From NCBI RefSeq assembly GCF_900163625.1, contig NZ_FUIE01000035.1, positions 1 to 55,048 of the forward strand: a stretch of DNA of 55,048 bases, in the 5' to 3' direction. Source of the DNA: Brevundimonas diminuta 3F5N. GTDB lineage: Bacteria; Pseudomonadota; Alphaproteobacteria; Caulobacterales; Caulobacteraceae. Of the stretch, positions 25,432 to 33,432 are shown piece after piece (position 1 is the stretch's first letter; each line of letters begins with the position of its first letter). The notes beneath the pieces are model-generated. The model was not told the DNA's origin and searched no databases. It worked only from the letters and a program-made list of their open reading frames with translations. Position numbers and translations under genes: made by a program.

Positions 25432-25959
25432 ATGACCGACGCCACGCCGCCCGCCGACGCCAACGGCCAGACGCCCGACCAAGCCCAGCCTCAGGGCGGC
25501 CAACCGCAGGGCCCCGGCTTCCGCATCCTGGCCCAATATGTCCGCGACCTGTCGTTCGAAAACCCCAAGGCGCCGGACAGCCTGCGCATCGACGGCAAGC
25601 CCGCCATCGACATGGGCGTCGAGATGAACGCCCAGGGCCGCCCCGACGGCCTGTTCGAAGTGGACCTGAAGCTGTCGATCAAGGCCACGGCCGACGATCA
25701 GTCGCCGGTGTTTCACGTGGAACTGCTCTACGGCGGCCTGTTCGCCCTGCAAGGCGTCCAGCCGCAGGACATCGAGCCCCTGCTGCTGATCGAATGCCCG
25801 CGCTACCTCTTCCCCTTCGCGCGCCAGGTCATCGCCCAGGCCACCATGGACGGCGGCTTCTATCCGCCCTTCATGGTCGATCCGATCGACTTCGCCGCCA
25901 TCTACGTCGCCCGCCAGCAGCAGATCGCCGGCGCCCCGGCGGAAACCGGCCAGGCTTGA
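25432..25959 (+). CDS. secB: Protein-export chaperone SecB
   Basis: A 175-residue SecB. This tetrameric cytosolic chaperone holds preproteins unfolded and delivers them to SecA. Family landmarks are [47 protein letters not shown] and [14 protein letters not shown]. The N-terminal 30 residues are a Gln/Pro-rich extension typical of alphaproteobacterial SecB. The ATG at 25432 was chosen because the upstream in-frame extension to 25336 is Arg-rich and not family-like. A near-perfect parS lies inside the coding sequence at 25709-25724, covering the codons of VFHVEL. Confidence 0.95.
   Translation: MTDATPPADANGQTPDQAQPQGGQPQGPGFRILAQYVRDLSFENPKAPDSLRIDGKPAIDMGVEMNAQGRPDGLFEVDLKLSIKATADDQSPVFHVELLYGGLFALQGVQPQDIEPLLLIECPRYLFPFARQVIAQATMDGGFYPPFMVDPIDFAAIYVARQQQIAGAPAETGQA
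25709..25724. promoter_or_regulatory. parS-like site within secB
   Basis: TGTTTCACGTGGAACT matches 14 of 16 bases of the parS palindrome, with the central TTTCACGTG intact. It lies about 5 kb from the origin on the side opposite parAB, which would extend ParB loading across the origin. Confidence 0.6.
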
Positions 25960-25963
25960 TTTA

Positions 25964-26007
25964 GGTCGCTAACGCGAGGCGCGCGGCGCCTCGCTGCTTG
26001 AGCGACC
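25964..26007 (+). repeat. Two-stem intergenic palindrome, copy 5
   Basis: Outer stem GGTCGCT/AGCGACC (7 bp), AACG, inner stem CGAGGCGC/GCGCCTCG (8 bp, perfect) with loop GCG, then CTGCTTG. It starts 4 bases after the secB stop and comes before the intrinsic terminator. Confidence 0.75.
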
Positions 26008-26016
26008 ATGTGTAGG

Positions 26017-26043
26017 AGGGGCGTCCGGTCGGGCGCCCCTTTT
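26017..26043 (+). terminator. Rho-independent terminator after secB
   Basis: AGGGGCG at 26017-26023 pairs with CGCCCCT at 26034-26040, followed by a run of four Ts. It lies 20 bases before the next gene's GTG start, so that gene either has a promoter nearby or depends on read-through. Confidence 0.65.
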
Positions 26044-26062
26044 CATTTCCAAGGACAGCGTA

Positions 26063-26404
26063 GTGCTCAAGGTCATCGCCGAGGACTTCATCCAGCCCGA
26101 GCATATCGAGGCGGTGCGGCCCCTCTATGCCGAACTGGTGCGGCTGACGCGGCAGGAGCCTTTGTGCCGAGCCTATGATCTGTTCGAGGATCGCAAGCAG
26201 CCCGGCCATTTCATCTTTATCGAGGAATGGCTCGACCAGGCCGCGCTCGACGCCCACTGCGCCAGCGAGCATTTCCGACGTCTGGTCCCCCAGATCGACG
26301 CTCATCAGATCCGGCCCGGAACCTATATCCTGATGAACCCCGTCCCGGCGGATGACGCCGATCAGGCGGCTTCTTCGGCCTCGGTCTCGACCGTCACGCC
26401 ATAG
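26063..26404 (+). CDS. Antibiotic-biosynthesis-monooxygenase-domain protein (putative quinol monooxygenase)
   Basis: A 113-residue ABM-fold protein: LKVIAEDFIQPEHIEAVRPLYAELVRLTRQEPLC then FIFIEEWLDQAALDAHCASEHF, the ferredoxin-like dimeric monooxygenase layout of the YgiN/LsrG type. It starts with GTG, preceded by AAGGA. The substrate is unknown; relatives oxidise quinols or act as sulfur- or AI-2-processing enzymes. The 3' end overlaps the 3' end of convergent dnaQ by about 43 bases. The last 20 residues, inside that overlap, look unstructured, so the overlap costs neither protein a domain. Confidence 0.8.
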   Translation: MLKVIAEDFIQPEHIEAVRPLYAELVRLTRQEPLCRAYDLFEDRKQPGHFIFIEEWLDQAALDAHCASEHFRRLVPQIDAHQIRPGTYILMNPVPADDADQAASSASVSTVTP

Positions 26405-27087
26405 CCCGCCCACAGGCTGAAGTCCTTGAGCGTCGCCTTGAGGAAGGCTTGGTGAGCGGCGTCTTCCTCGGCCGTGACGAAGGCGGGCAGGGGACGCGGC
26501 CGCGCGCCATAGGCGACGCGCTCCGCCGTCTCGGCCGCGCCGCCACGCGTCGAGGTCAGGTCCAGCGCTCGCTCCTTGCCGCCGCGCAGCTCCAGATAGA
26601 CCTCGGCCAGCAGACGGGCGTCGATCAGGGCGCCGTGCAAGGTGCGCTCGACCAGGCTGATCTTGTAGCGTTTGCACAGGGCGTCCAGCGAGTTGGCCAT
26701 GCCCGGAAACCGCTTCTGGGCCAGGGCCAGGGTGTCGATCCAGCGGTCCTGCGGCGGCGGCTTGCGGCCGATGCGGCCGATCTCGAAATCGATGAAGTTG
26801 CGGTCGAAGTTGGCGTTGTGCGCGATCAGCGGCGCATCGCCCAGAAACTCCATCAGGTCATCGACGACCTCATGAAACTTGGGCGCGTCCTTCACCTTGT
26901 CGTCGGTGATGCCGTGCACCTTGATGGCGTCGGGCGGGATCAGACGCTCGGGGTTGATGAAGCGGTGAAAGGTCCGCCCCGTCGGCAGCAGGTCCTCGAT
27001 CTCGATGCAGCCCACTTCAATCAGCCGGTCGCCCGTCTTGGGATCGAAGCCGGTGGTTTCGGTGTCGAGAACGATTTCGCGGGTCAT
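26362..27087 (-). CDS. dnaQ: DNA polymerase III epsilon subunit (proofreading exonuclease)
   Basis: A 241-residue DEDDh-type 3'-5' exonuclease, the proofreading subunit of the replicative polymerase. Exo I is REIVLDTETTGFD, with the DTET metal ligands. Exo II is LIAHNANFDRNFIDFE. Exo III has HGALIDARLLAEVYLEL, with the catalytic His. The C-terminal region ends with a short tail for binding the alpha subunit. The ATG at 27087 is preferred over the frame opening at 27210, which would add a Gly/Arg-rich extension. It lies 38 bases downstream of the coaE fusion, probably in one operon with it. Confidence 0.94.
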   Translation of the reverse strand: MTREIVLDTETTGFDPKTGDRLIEVGCIEIEDLLPTGRTFHRFINPERLIPPDAIKVHGITDDKVKDAPKFHEVVDDLMEFLGDAPLIAHNANFDRNFIDFEIGRIGRKPPPQDRWIDTLALAQKRFPGMANSLDALCKRYKISLVERTLHGALIDARLLAEVYLELRGGKERALDLTSTRGGAAETAERVAYGARPRPLPAFVTAEEDAAHQAFLKATLKDFSLWAGYGVTVETEAEEAA

Positions 27088-27125
27088 GGCCCTTAATGCC
27101 GGGGTTCGGCCTTCAGCGAAAGGGT

Positions 27126-28529
27126 TCAGCCCTCCAGCGCACGACGGATCGCCCGGGCGACCGCCTGACTGCGCTCCGCCTCTTCGTGGTTCTCGTCCTC
27201 CAGGTGCCAAGCGGCGGAGAGGCAGGCGTGGCAGAAGCCCCAGGCCATGACCGCCTGGGCAGGACGCCCGACCGCCGGCCCCAGGGTTTCGGCCAGGCGG
27301 CGCGCCCGTTCGGGATCGGTCCTGAGATCCTGCCGCTCCAGCGGATTGTAGAGCAGATTGGCCGCGTCATAGGCCGGATCGCCCAGGACGCCATGCGGAT
27401 CGATCGCCAGCCAGCCGCGCGGCCCGTGCAGGATGTTGTCGTGATGAAGATCGCCGTGCAGCGGACGGATCGGCGCCCCCTCGGCCATCAGGCCCGCCGC
27501 CATGGCGTCCGCCTCAGCAAACAGGCCGCCCTGGTTCGCGGCCTCGAGCCTCAAGGCGGCGAAGCGGTCCTCCATCTTCTGAAGGCCCTCGGCCGGACGA
27601 TCCGACGGCGCATGAAGAGCGCGCAGCACATCAGCGGCGATGCGGGTCGCGGCGTCGTCGCCCTCCGACTCCAGCACGGCGGCCAGGGTGCGGTCGCCGG
27701 CGTCCTCAAGCCATTGCCAGGGCCCTTGAGCGCCCAGCAGCCGGATCGCGCCCGATCCGGCGCGCCAACGCAGCCAGGCCAGAGCATGGAGCGCATCCGG
27801 CGCCGCCTGCGGGCTTACGCGCTTGGTCACGCTCGTGCGGCCGTCGGCCGCGACGGCCCGCCAGACCGTTCCGCCGACGCCCTCGGCCAGCAGGCTCAGA
27901 CGGCCCAAGCCCCAGGCGGAAGGCGGCGCAGGCTTCCAGTTCGGCTCCAGAACCTTCGCCACGACGGCGCGCACCTGGTCGCGCGCGGCGTCCAGGCCGT
28001 GGCCTGTGTCGATCAGGAAGTCGGCGCGGGCGCGCTTTTCGGCGTCCGGCGTCTGGCGCGCCTGAATGGCGTCGAACCGCTCGCGCGTCATGCCGGGTCG
28101 GGCCAGGACGCGCTGGGCCTGAACCTCGGCGTCCGCCGTGACCACCGCCACGGCGTCGACGAAGGCGTCGCCGCCCGTCTCGAACAGCAGGGGAATGTCG
28201 ACGAGCATCAGACCCGCGCCGCCTTCCGCCGCCGCCTTCAACGCCTCGGCGCGGTCGGCGGCGACCAGGGGGTGGACGATGGCCTCCAGCCGTTGGAAGG
28301 CCGCCTCGTCGCGCCCCAATGCTTCGGCCAGGCGAGGGCGGTCGACCGCGCCGTCCACGACCACGCCGGGGAAGGCCTGCGACAGCGGCGCGACAGCCGC
28401 GCCGCCGGGGCCGTAGAGGCGATGAACGGCGGCGTCGGCGTCCCACACCACGGCGCCCTCGTCGGCGAACATCCGGGCGGTCGTCGACTTGCCCATGCCG
28501 ATCGAGCCGGTCAGGCCCAAGACGATCAT
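27126..28529 (-). CDS. coaE: Dephospho-CoA kinase fused to an aminoglycoside-phosphotransferase-like kinase
   Basis: A 467-residue two-domain protein. Residues 1-195 are a complete CoaE, the last step of CoA synthesis: P-loop [12 protein letters not shown] at 5-16, then [19 protein letters not shown] and [10 protein letters not shown]. Residues 205-467 are a kinase-fold domain close to the APH(6)/hydroxyurea phosphotransferase family: catalytic loop HGDLHHDN at 358-365 and metal-binding IDPHG at 376-380. The linker [12 protein letters not shown] is short, and I see no internal ATG near the junction. CoaE is normally about 200 residues, so the fusion is unusual. It overlaps aroE by 4 bases. 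The substrate of the second kinase is unknown. Confidence 0.88.
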   Translation of the reverse strand: MIVLGLTGSIGMGKSTTARMFADEGAVVWDADAAVHRLYGPGGAAVAPLSQAFPGVVVDGAVDRPRLAEALGRDEAAFQRLEAIVHPLVAADRAEALKAAAEGGAGLMLVDIPLLFETGGDAFVDAVAVVTADAEVQAQRVLARPGMTRERFDAIQARQTPDAEKRARADFLIDTGHGLDAARDQVRAVVAKVLEPNWKPAPPSAWGLGRLSLLAEGVGGTVWRAVAADGRTSVTKRVSPQAAPDALHALAWLRWRAGSGAIRLLGAQGPWQWLEDAGDRTLAAVLESEGDDAATRIAADVLRALHAPSDRPAEGLQKMEDRFAALRLEAANQGGLFAEADAMAAGLMAEGAPIRPLHGDLHHDNILHGPRGWLAIDPHGVLGDPAYDAANLLYNPLERQDLRTDPERARRLAETLGPAVGRPAQAVMAWGFCHACLSAAWHLEDENHEEAERSQAVARAIRRALEG

Positions 28530-29365
28530 GCCGTCTCTCCCAGATGATTCAGCAGGATGGCGCGCAGGTCCAGCGACGGCGGCGGGCGGCGGAAGATGGC
28601 CTCGAACGACGGCGCCGCCTGGCCGATCAGCATGGCCAGCCCGTCCACGGTCGTCAGCCCCCGCCCGCGCGCCGCCGCCAGCAAAGGCGTGACCACGGGT
28701 TTGTAGGTCATGTCCATGACCACGGCCGAAGGCTTCAGCGCCGCCAACGTGATATCGGGCGCGATGCTCAAGGCGTTGATGACCAGATCGGCGCCCTCCA
28801 GCACGCTCGCGTCCGGGGCGACCGTCACCGCCGGGCCGAGGTCGGCGGCCAGGGCCTCGGCCCTTTCACGCGTGCGGTTGAGAATGGACAGGGCGGCGCC
28901 CGCCTCCATCAGCGCGCCTGCGCCCGCCCGCGCCGCGCCGCCCGCGCCCAGCATGACGACGCTAGCGCCTTTCAACTTCAGTCCCGGCGCCTGTTTGGCC
29001 AGGGCGTAGAGCACGCCCGCGCCGTCGGCGCTGTCCGCCCGCACCCGGCCGTCCTCGAACACCAGAATGTTGGCCGAGCCTGTCATCCGCGCCGCCGCCG
29101 CAGCCTCATCCGCCAGGGCGAAGGCCTGTTCCTTGAACGGCGCCGTGACGTTGACGCCCGCGATCAGCCCCGCGCGACCCGCCGCGACCAGGGCCTCGAA
29201 CCCCGCGGCGTCCCTGGGCGCGAAGGCGACGTAGGCGCCGTCGACGCCGCCGGCCTCCAGCCAGGCGTTGTGGATCACCGGGCTGAGCGAATGGCTGACC
29301 GGATTGCCGACGATTCCACCCAGCAAGGCGGCGGCGGTGATGCGGCCAACTGGCGCCCCGCTCAT
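28526..29365 (-). CDS. aroE: Shikimate dehydrogenase
   Basis: A 279-residue NADP-dependent enzyme that reduces 3-dehydroshikimate to shikimate in aromatic amino-acid synthesis. Substrate-binding landmarks are [17 protein letters not shown] and [11 protein letters not shown], with the conserved catalytic Lys. The Rossmann segment is [17 protein letters not shown], followed by [10 protein letters not shown]. The start at 29365 overlaps the maf stop by 4 bases. An upstream in-frame start at 29410 would add an Arg-rich stretch with no support. It is part of the ppsR-maf-aroE-coaE run, which is tightly coupled throughout. Confidence 0.94.
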   Translation of the reverse strand: MSGAPVGRITAAALLGGIVGNPVSHSLSPVIHNAWLEAGGVDGAYVAFAPRDAAGFEALVAAGRAGLIAGVNVTAPFKEQAFALADEAAAAARMTGSANILVFEDGRVRADSADGAGVLYALAKQAPGLKLKGASVVMLGAGGAARAGAGALMEAGAALSILNRTRERAEALAADLGPAVTVAPDASVLEGADLVINALSIAPDITLAALKPSAVVMDMTYKPVVTPLLAAARGRGLTTVDGLAMLIGQAAPSFEAIFRRPPPSLDLRAILLNHLGETA

Positions 29366-29961
29366 GACGCGATCACGCCTGCGCGCCGCAGCTCGGCCAG
29401 AACGGGCCACAGCGGCAGGCCCAGGACGGTGAAATAGTCTCCCCCGACCGCCTCGAACAATTGCGAGCCCAACCCCTCAAGCCGATAGGAGCCGACGCAG
29501 GCCAGCAAGGCCTCTCCCTCCGCCACCAGATAGGCGTCGAGGAAGGCGTCGGAAAAATCGCGCACCTTCATCTCGACAGTGTCCACGCCGGACCAGACCA
29601 CCTGACCGTTGCGGGCCAGGGCGGCGCCGGAATGCAGTTGGTGCGAACGGCCGCGCATGGCGCTCAGGCGTTCGCGCGCGGCCTGCATCGTCGGCGCCTT
29701 GGACACCAGTCCGCCTTCGAACGACAAGGTCTGGTCCGCGCCCAGCACCCAGGCGTCGGTGTCATGACGCGACACCGCCAGCGCCTTGGCCCGCGCCAGT
29801 TCAACCGCCAGCTCGACCGGATCGACGCCCGGCGTCTTCAGGGCGTCCTCGTCCACATCGGCGACCTGCACGGCGAAAGGCACGCCGGCGTCAGTCAGCA
29901 TGGCGCGGCGCGCGGCGCTCTTGGAGGCCAGGATCAGGCGTTCGCCGTCGGTCGTCGTCAC
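29362..29961 (-). CDS. maf: Maf-like nucleoside triphosphate pyrophosphatase
   Basis: A 199-residue Maf/YhdE-family protein. Members hydrolyse non-canonical or standard nucleotides (for example dTTP, UTP or modified NTPs) to monophosphates. The N-terminal signature LILASKSAARRAMLTDAGV and the later VLGADQTLSFEG are typical, as is VGSYRLEGLGSQLFEAVGGDYFTVLGLP near the end. It overlaps ppsR by 4 bases upstream and aroE by 4 bases downstream. The substrate subclass cannot be decided by eye. Confidence 0.92.
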   Translation of the reverse strand: MTTTDGERLILASKSAARRAMLTDAGVPFAVQVADVDEDALKTPGVDPVELAVELARAKALAVSRHDTDAWVLGADQTLSFEGGLVSKAPTMQAARERLSAMRGRSHQLHSGAALARNGQVVWSGVDTVEMKVRDFSDAFLDAYLVAEGEALLACVGSYRLEGLGSQLFEAVGGDYFTVLGLPLWPVLAELRRAGVIAS

Positions 29962-30827
29962 ATCGGGGCTCCCAGCTTGCGGCCGCGCCGCTCGCTCAAC
30001 AGGTTGATGATGGCGGCCGCCGTCTCTTCGACTGAACGACGGGTCACGTCGATGGTCGGCCAGCCGCGCCGTTCGAAGGCGCGACGCGCCTTGATGGTTT
30101 CCTCGCGCACGGCGTCATGGTCGACATAGGCCGAGGCATGGCCCGCGTTCAGCCCGTCCAGGCGGTTCCGGCGGATCTGCACCAGGCGATCGGGCGACAC
30201 GGTCAGACCGACGACCAGCGGTTTCTTCAACGCCGTCAGTCGCTCGCCATCCTCCTGGCCGGGGACCAGGGGCACGTTCGCCGCGCGAATGCCCCGGTGC
30301 GCCAGATAGATGCAGGTCGGGGTCTTGGAGGTCCGGCTGACCCCGCACAACACCACATCGGCCTGCTCCAGCTGTTCCAGCGTGCCCTGGCCGTCGTCGT
30401 GGGCGATGGCGTAGTCGAGGGCGCCCATGCGGTTGAAATAACCCGTGTCCAGGGCGTGCTGCGCCCCGACCCGCGCCGAGACGTCCGCGCCCAGATAGCG
30501 CGACAGGGCGCCGACCAGCGGATCCAGAGCCCCGATCTGCGGCATCTGAAGCTGACGACAGCCTTCCTCGAGTTGCTCACGCAATTCACGGTCGACCAGG
30601 GTGTGCAGCACCACGCCAGGGGCAGACGCCACCTCTTCCAGCACCCGATCCATCTGCTTGGACGATCGCACCAAGGCGTAGATGTGTTCGATGGGAATAA
30701 CGCCGTCAAAGCGGGCGACGACAGCCTTGGCCATGGCGTTCAGCGTCTCGCCGGTCGAGTCCGACACCAGGTGGACGTGGAAATAGGTGGCCAGGCGCGA
30801 AGCGCCGATCGGGCGGGCAGGGCTCAT
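29958..30827 (-). CDS. ppsR: Pyruvate phosphate dikinase regulatory protein (DUF299)
   Basis: A 289-residue member of the bifunctional kinase/pyrophosphorylase family. These proteins switch pyruvate phosphate dikinase or PEP synthase off and on by ADP-dependent phosphorylation and Pi-dependent dephosphorylation. The N-terminus HVHLVSDSTGETLNAMAKAV and the P-loop LCGVSRTSKTPTCIYLAHRG are family hallmarks. It is the first gene to the left of the origin and is transcribed away from it. To my knowledge the gene flanking the C. crescentus origin opposite hemE is of this type, which supports the origin call. PPDK versus PEP synthase cannot be told apart here. Confidence 0.9.
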   Translation of the reverse strand: MSPARPIGASRLATYFHVHLVSDSTGETLNAMAKAVVARFDGVIPIEHIYALVRSSKQMDRVLEEVASAPGVVLHTLVDRELREQLEEGCRQLQMPQIGALDPLVGALSRYLGADVSARVGAQHALDTGYFNRMGALDYAIAHDDGQGTLEQLEQADVVLCGVSRTSKTPTCIYLAHRGIRAANVPLVPGQEDGERLTALKKPLVVGLTVSPDRLVQIRRNRLDGLNAGHASAYVDHDAVREETIKARRAFERRGWPTIDVTRRSVEETAAAIINLLSERRGRKLGAPM

Positions 30828-30888
30828 GAGGACGGCGTCTCCTTCTGGGCGACGGTCGGATCATCCCCGCGCCCTGTTGAAAAGCCGG

Positions 30889-31079
30889 GGCGCCGTTCGT
30901 GAAAGACCGGGCGCCGAATCCTCTAGCAAGCCCAGCCGTCAGTCGCGAGCGGGGATCACGGGCGCCGTTGGGGCGATCGGCGCCGGAGTCGTCCGCCTGG
31001 GCGCCGAGGATTCATCCCATGCTGGGGGCAGGACATTTTGTCCAACAACGGCGCCCGCGGATTCACCCACAACGGCGCC
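30889..31079. repeat. Array of seven GGCGCC palindromes in the origin
   Basis: GGCGCC begins at 30889, 30910, 30961, 30979, 31000, 31050 and 31074. Successive spacings are 21, 51, 18, 21, 50 and 24 bases, close to whole helical turns (2, 5, 2, 2, 5, 2). Most copies have a further G or C flank (GGGCGCCG-like). The array fills the ppsR-side half of the origin, between the weak DnaA-like boxes. The binding protein, if any, is unknown. Confidence 0.7.
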
Positions 31080-31115
31080 CAGAGGCAAGCCAGAGTCTGA
31101 CGGGTGTTTCACGGC

Positions 31116-31124
31116 TTATCCCCA
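31116..31124 (+). promoter_or_regulatory. DnaA-box-like site 1
   Basis: TTATCCCCA, one mismatch from the TTATCCACA consensus. It lies on the hemE-proximal half of the origin. Confidence 0.65.
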
Positions 31125-31208
31125 TAACTCACACCCCGCCTTGTAAACGGCTGGATTTCCACGCCTCTGTCAGGGGACAACGAGGAGTCCAACCGGGACT
31201 GTCTGCAG

Positions 31209-31217
31209 TTATCCCCG
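31209..31217 (+). promoter_or_regulatory. DnaA-box-like site 2
   Basis: TTATCCCCG, in the same orientation 93 bases from site 1, and about 25 bases before the AT-rich putative unwinding segment. Confidence 0.55.
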
Positions 31218-31240
31218 TGCTCCACGGCCCTGCTTCCACC

Positions 31241-31270
31241 TACCAATTCTTTCAATTCTTAAATCTGAAT
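31241..31270. other. AT-rich putative DNA-unwinding element
   Basis: 23 of 30 bases are A or T in an otherwise GC-rich region, with the direct repeat CAATTCTT at 31244-31251 and 31253-31260. It lies between DnaA-like site 2 and hemE, where an unwinding element or the hemE promoter would be expected. The two roles may coincide. Confidence 0.55.
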
Positions 31271-31311
31271 AGGGATTGAGGCTTGGGGGTGTGCATCCTA
31301 AAGCCCGAAGC

Positions 31312-32346
31312 ATGAGCACGCCCCTTCTGATCCAGGCTCTCCAGGGCCAAACCCTTTCCCGCCCGCCCGTGTGGTTCATGCGTCAAGCCGGGCGCTACCT
31401 GCCGGAATACCGCGAGCTGCGAGCCAAGGCGCCGGACTTCATCGCCTTCTGCCTGAACCCCGAAATGGCGGCGGAAGCGACCCTGCAGCCGATGCGTCGG
31501 TTCGGCTTCGACGCCGCCATCGTTTTCGCCGATATCCTGCTGATCCCCGGCGCCCTGGGCCAGAAGGTGTGGTTCGAGGCGGGGGAAGGGCCGCGCCTGG
31601 GCGCCCTGCCGTCAGTGCAGTCGATGGCCGACAAGGCTCAGCAGGCTGGAGAAGCCCTCAAGGCCGTGGGCCAGACGTTGACCCTCGTGCGTGCGGAACT
31701 GGAGCCTGAACGCGCTCTGATCGGCTTTGCAGGGGCGCCGTGGACGGTCGCGACCTATATGCTGGACGGTGAAGCCCGCACCATCGGCAAGGGCGAGCGC
31801 GCAACCGCCCGCACCTATGCCTACACGAACCCCGAGCTGGTGGCGGGTCTTCTGGACGTGCTGGTGGAGTCCACCGCCCACTATCTGAAGATGCAGCAGG
31901 ACGCCGGCGCCCAGGTGCTGAAGATCTTCGAGAGCTGGGCCGAGGGCCTGCCCGATGATCTGTTCGAGACGCTGGTGCTGAAGCCGCATCAGAAGCTGGT
32001 GGCCCGCGCCCGCGAACTGGGCGTCACCGTGCCGCTGATCGGCTTCCCGAGGGGCTCGGCGGCCCTGGCTGAACGCTATGCCCGTGAATGCGACGTGCAG
32101 GGCGTGGCGCTGGACACCGCCTGTCCGCTGGAAGTCGGCAAGCGCGTCCAGGCCATCAAGCCCATTCAGGGCGCGCTGGACCCCTTGCTATTGCGTGCGG
32201 GCGGGGACGCCCTGGATCGTCGTGTCGATCAGCTGATGGAAGCCTGGGGCCAGGGCCCGTGGATCTTCAACCTGGGCCATGGCATCCTGCCGGACGTGCC
32301 GATCGCTCATGTCGAGCAGGTGCTGAAGCGGATCGGCGCCCAATGA
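31312..32346 (+). CDS. hemE: Uroporphyrinogen decarboxylase
   Basis: A 344-residue haem-pathway enzyme that converts uroporphyrinogen III to coproporphyrinogen III. The N-terminal signature PVWFMRQAGRYLPEYRELR has the substrate-binding arginines. Further landmarks are VFADILLIPGALG, IGFAGAPWTVATYM, QVLKIFESWAEGLP and WIFNLGHGILPDVP. The ATG at 31312 was chosen; the frame is open upstream to 31276 but that part is not family-like. It is the first gene to the right of the origin and overlaps hemH by 4 bases (ATGA). Transcription from hemE into or near the origin is a known feature in Caulobacter. Confidence 0.95.
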   Translation: MSTPLLIQALQGQTLSRPPVWFMRQAGRYLPEYRELRAKAPDFIAFCLNPEMAAEATLQPMRRFGFDAAIVFADILLIPGALGQKVWFEAGEGPRLGALPSVQSMADKAQQAGEALKAVGQTLTLVRAELEPERALIGFAGAPWTVATYMLDGEARTIGKGERATARTYAYTNPELVAGLLDVLVESTAHYLKMQQDAGAQVLKIFESWAEGLPDDLFETLVLKPHQKLVARARELGVTVPLIGFPRGSAALAERYARECDVQGVALDTACPLEVGKRVQAIKPIQGALDPLLLRAGGDALDRRVDQLMEAWGQGPWIFNLGHGILPDVPIAHVEQVLKRIGAQ

Positions 32347-33422
32347 CCCGGACCGCCACAACCCTAGAGGGACGACCCAACCGGCGCGTGGCGGTCGTCC
32401 TGACCAATCTGGGCGGTCCTGATCGCCCGGAAGCGGTCAAACCCTTCCTGTTCAATCTGTTCAACGACCCGGCCATCATCGGCCTGCCGGGGATGTTCCG
32501 CACGCCGCTGGCGAAACTGATCTCCAGTCGTCGCGAGACCTCGGCCCAGGCCAACTACGCCCTGATGGGCGGCGGATCGCCCCTGCTGCCCGAGACGCAG
32601 AAGCAGGCCGAGGCCCTGTCGCGCGCCCTGGCCGACGCCGCACCCGGCGACGACAGCCGCGTCTTCATCGCCATGCGCTACTGGCATCCGCTGACGGAGG
32701 AGACGGCGGCGGCGGTCAAGGCCTTCCAGCCGGACAAGATCGTTCTTCTGCCCCTCTATCCGCAGTTCTCGACCACCACGACGGCCTCGTCGCTGAAGAA
32801 GTGGACCGAGTGCTACGACGGACCGGGCGAAACGCACGTCGTCTGCTGCTATCCGGACGCCGAGGGGCTGATCGAAGCGCAGGCTCGCCTGATCCGGCAA
32901 ACGCTGGACAAGGCCGAAGGCAGGCCGGTGCGCGTGCTGTTCTCGGCTCATGGCATTCCGGAAAAGCTGGTCGCCGCCGGCGATCCTTATCAGGCTCAGG
33001 TCGAGGCGACCGTGGCCGCCGTGGTCGAGCACATGGGCCTGACCGACTGGGCTATCTGCTACCAGAGCCGGGTCGGCCCGTTGAAATGGCTGGGCCCAGC
33101 CACGCCTGACGCCATCGAACAGGCCGCTCGCGACGGCGTGGGCGCCGTCGTCGTGCCGATCGCCTTCGTCTCCGAGCATATCGAGACCCTGGTCGAACTG
33201 GACATGGAATACGGCGAGCTGGCTCATAAAGTCGGTTGCGCGCCTTATCTTCGAGCGCCGACGGTCAGCGCCGACCCGGTTTTCATCACCGCCCTGGCCG
33301 ATGCGGTCGAGCGGGCGCTGGAAACGCCCGGCGTGGCGCCGCAGGGCGCTTCTGAGGGGGGACCATGCGCCCACTTGAAAGCCTGCCCGTCTGGCTGTTC
33401 AAAGGCCTCCAGGGCGGCCTGA
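32343..33422 (+). CDS. hemH: Ferrochelatase
   Basis: A 359-residue enzyme that inserts Fe2+ into protoporphyrin IX. The N-terminus VVLTNLGGPDRPEAVKPFLFNLF and the catalytic LFSAHGIPEKLV are typical, with FVSEHIETLVELDMEY near the C-terminus. C157 and C-terminal C342, C348 and C352 could ligate a [2Fe-2S] cluster, a feature I recall being reported for C. crescentus and mycobacterial ferrochelatases; the spacing (Cx5C, Cx3C) should be compared. The ATG at 32343 overlaps the hemE stop; the longer frame from 32088 is a shadow of hemE. It is followed 10 bases later by hemJ, so three late haem genes form one operon. Confidence 0.94.
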   Translation: MTRTATTLEGRPNRRVAVVLTNLGGPDRPEAVKPFLFNLFNDPAIIGLPGMFRTPLAKLISSRRETSAQANYALMGGGSPLLPETQKQAEALSRALADAAPGDDSRVFIAMRYWHPLTEETAAAVKAFQPDKIVLLPLYPQFSTTTTASSLKKWTECYDGPGETHVVCCYPDAEGLIEAQARLIRQTLDKAEGRPVRVLFSAHGIPEKLVAAGDPYQAQVEATVAAVVEHMGLTDWAICYQSRVGPLKWLGPATPDAIEQAARDGVGAVVVPIAFVSEHIETLVELDMEYGELAHKVGCAPYLRAPTVSADPVFITALADAVERALETPGVAPQGASEGGPCAHLKACPSGCSKASRAA

Positions 33423-33432
33423 GGGGATCGAC

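Larger units (their letters stand above)
30828..31311. other. Predicted chromosomal replication origin (Cori-like)
   Basis: A 484-base gene-free region between divergent ppsR and hemE, the position of the C. crescentus origin. It holds DnaA-box-like sites TTATCCCCA (31116-31124) and TTATCCCCG (31209-31217); weaker relatives TCATCCCCG (30861-30869) and, on the minus strand, TGATCCCCG (30950-30958); six GANTC methylation sites (30916, 30986, 31009, 31060, 31093, 31185); and seven GGCGCC palindromes between 30889 and 31079. A 77% AT stretch at 31241-31270 contains a CAATTCTT direct repeat (31244, 31253), a likely unwinding element. I see only one TTAA and no full TTAA-N7-TTAA CtrA site. Confidence 0.82.

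Noticed and set aside
31105..31114. TGTTTCACGG in the origin as a parS
   Set aside because: Only the left half of the palindrome is present; the right half is not. ParB sites need both halves.
31259..31262. TTAA as a CtrA binding site in the origin
   Set aside because: No second TTAA lies 7 bases away, so it lacks the usual CtrA spacing. It may simply be part of the AT-rich segment.
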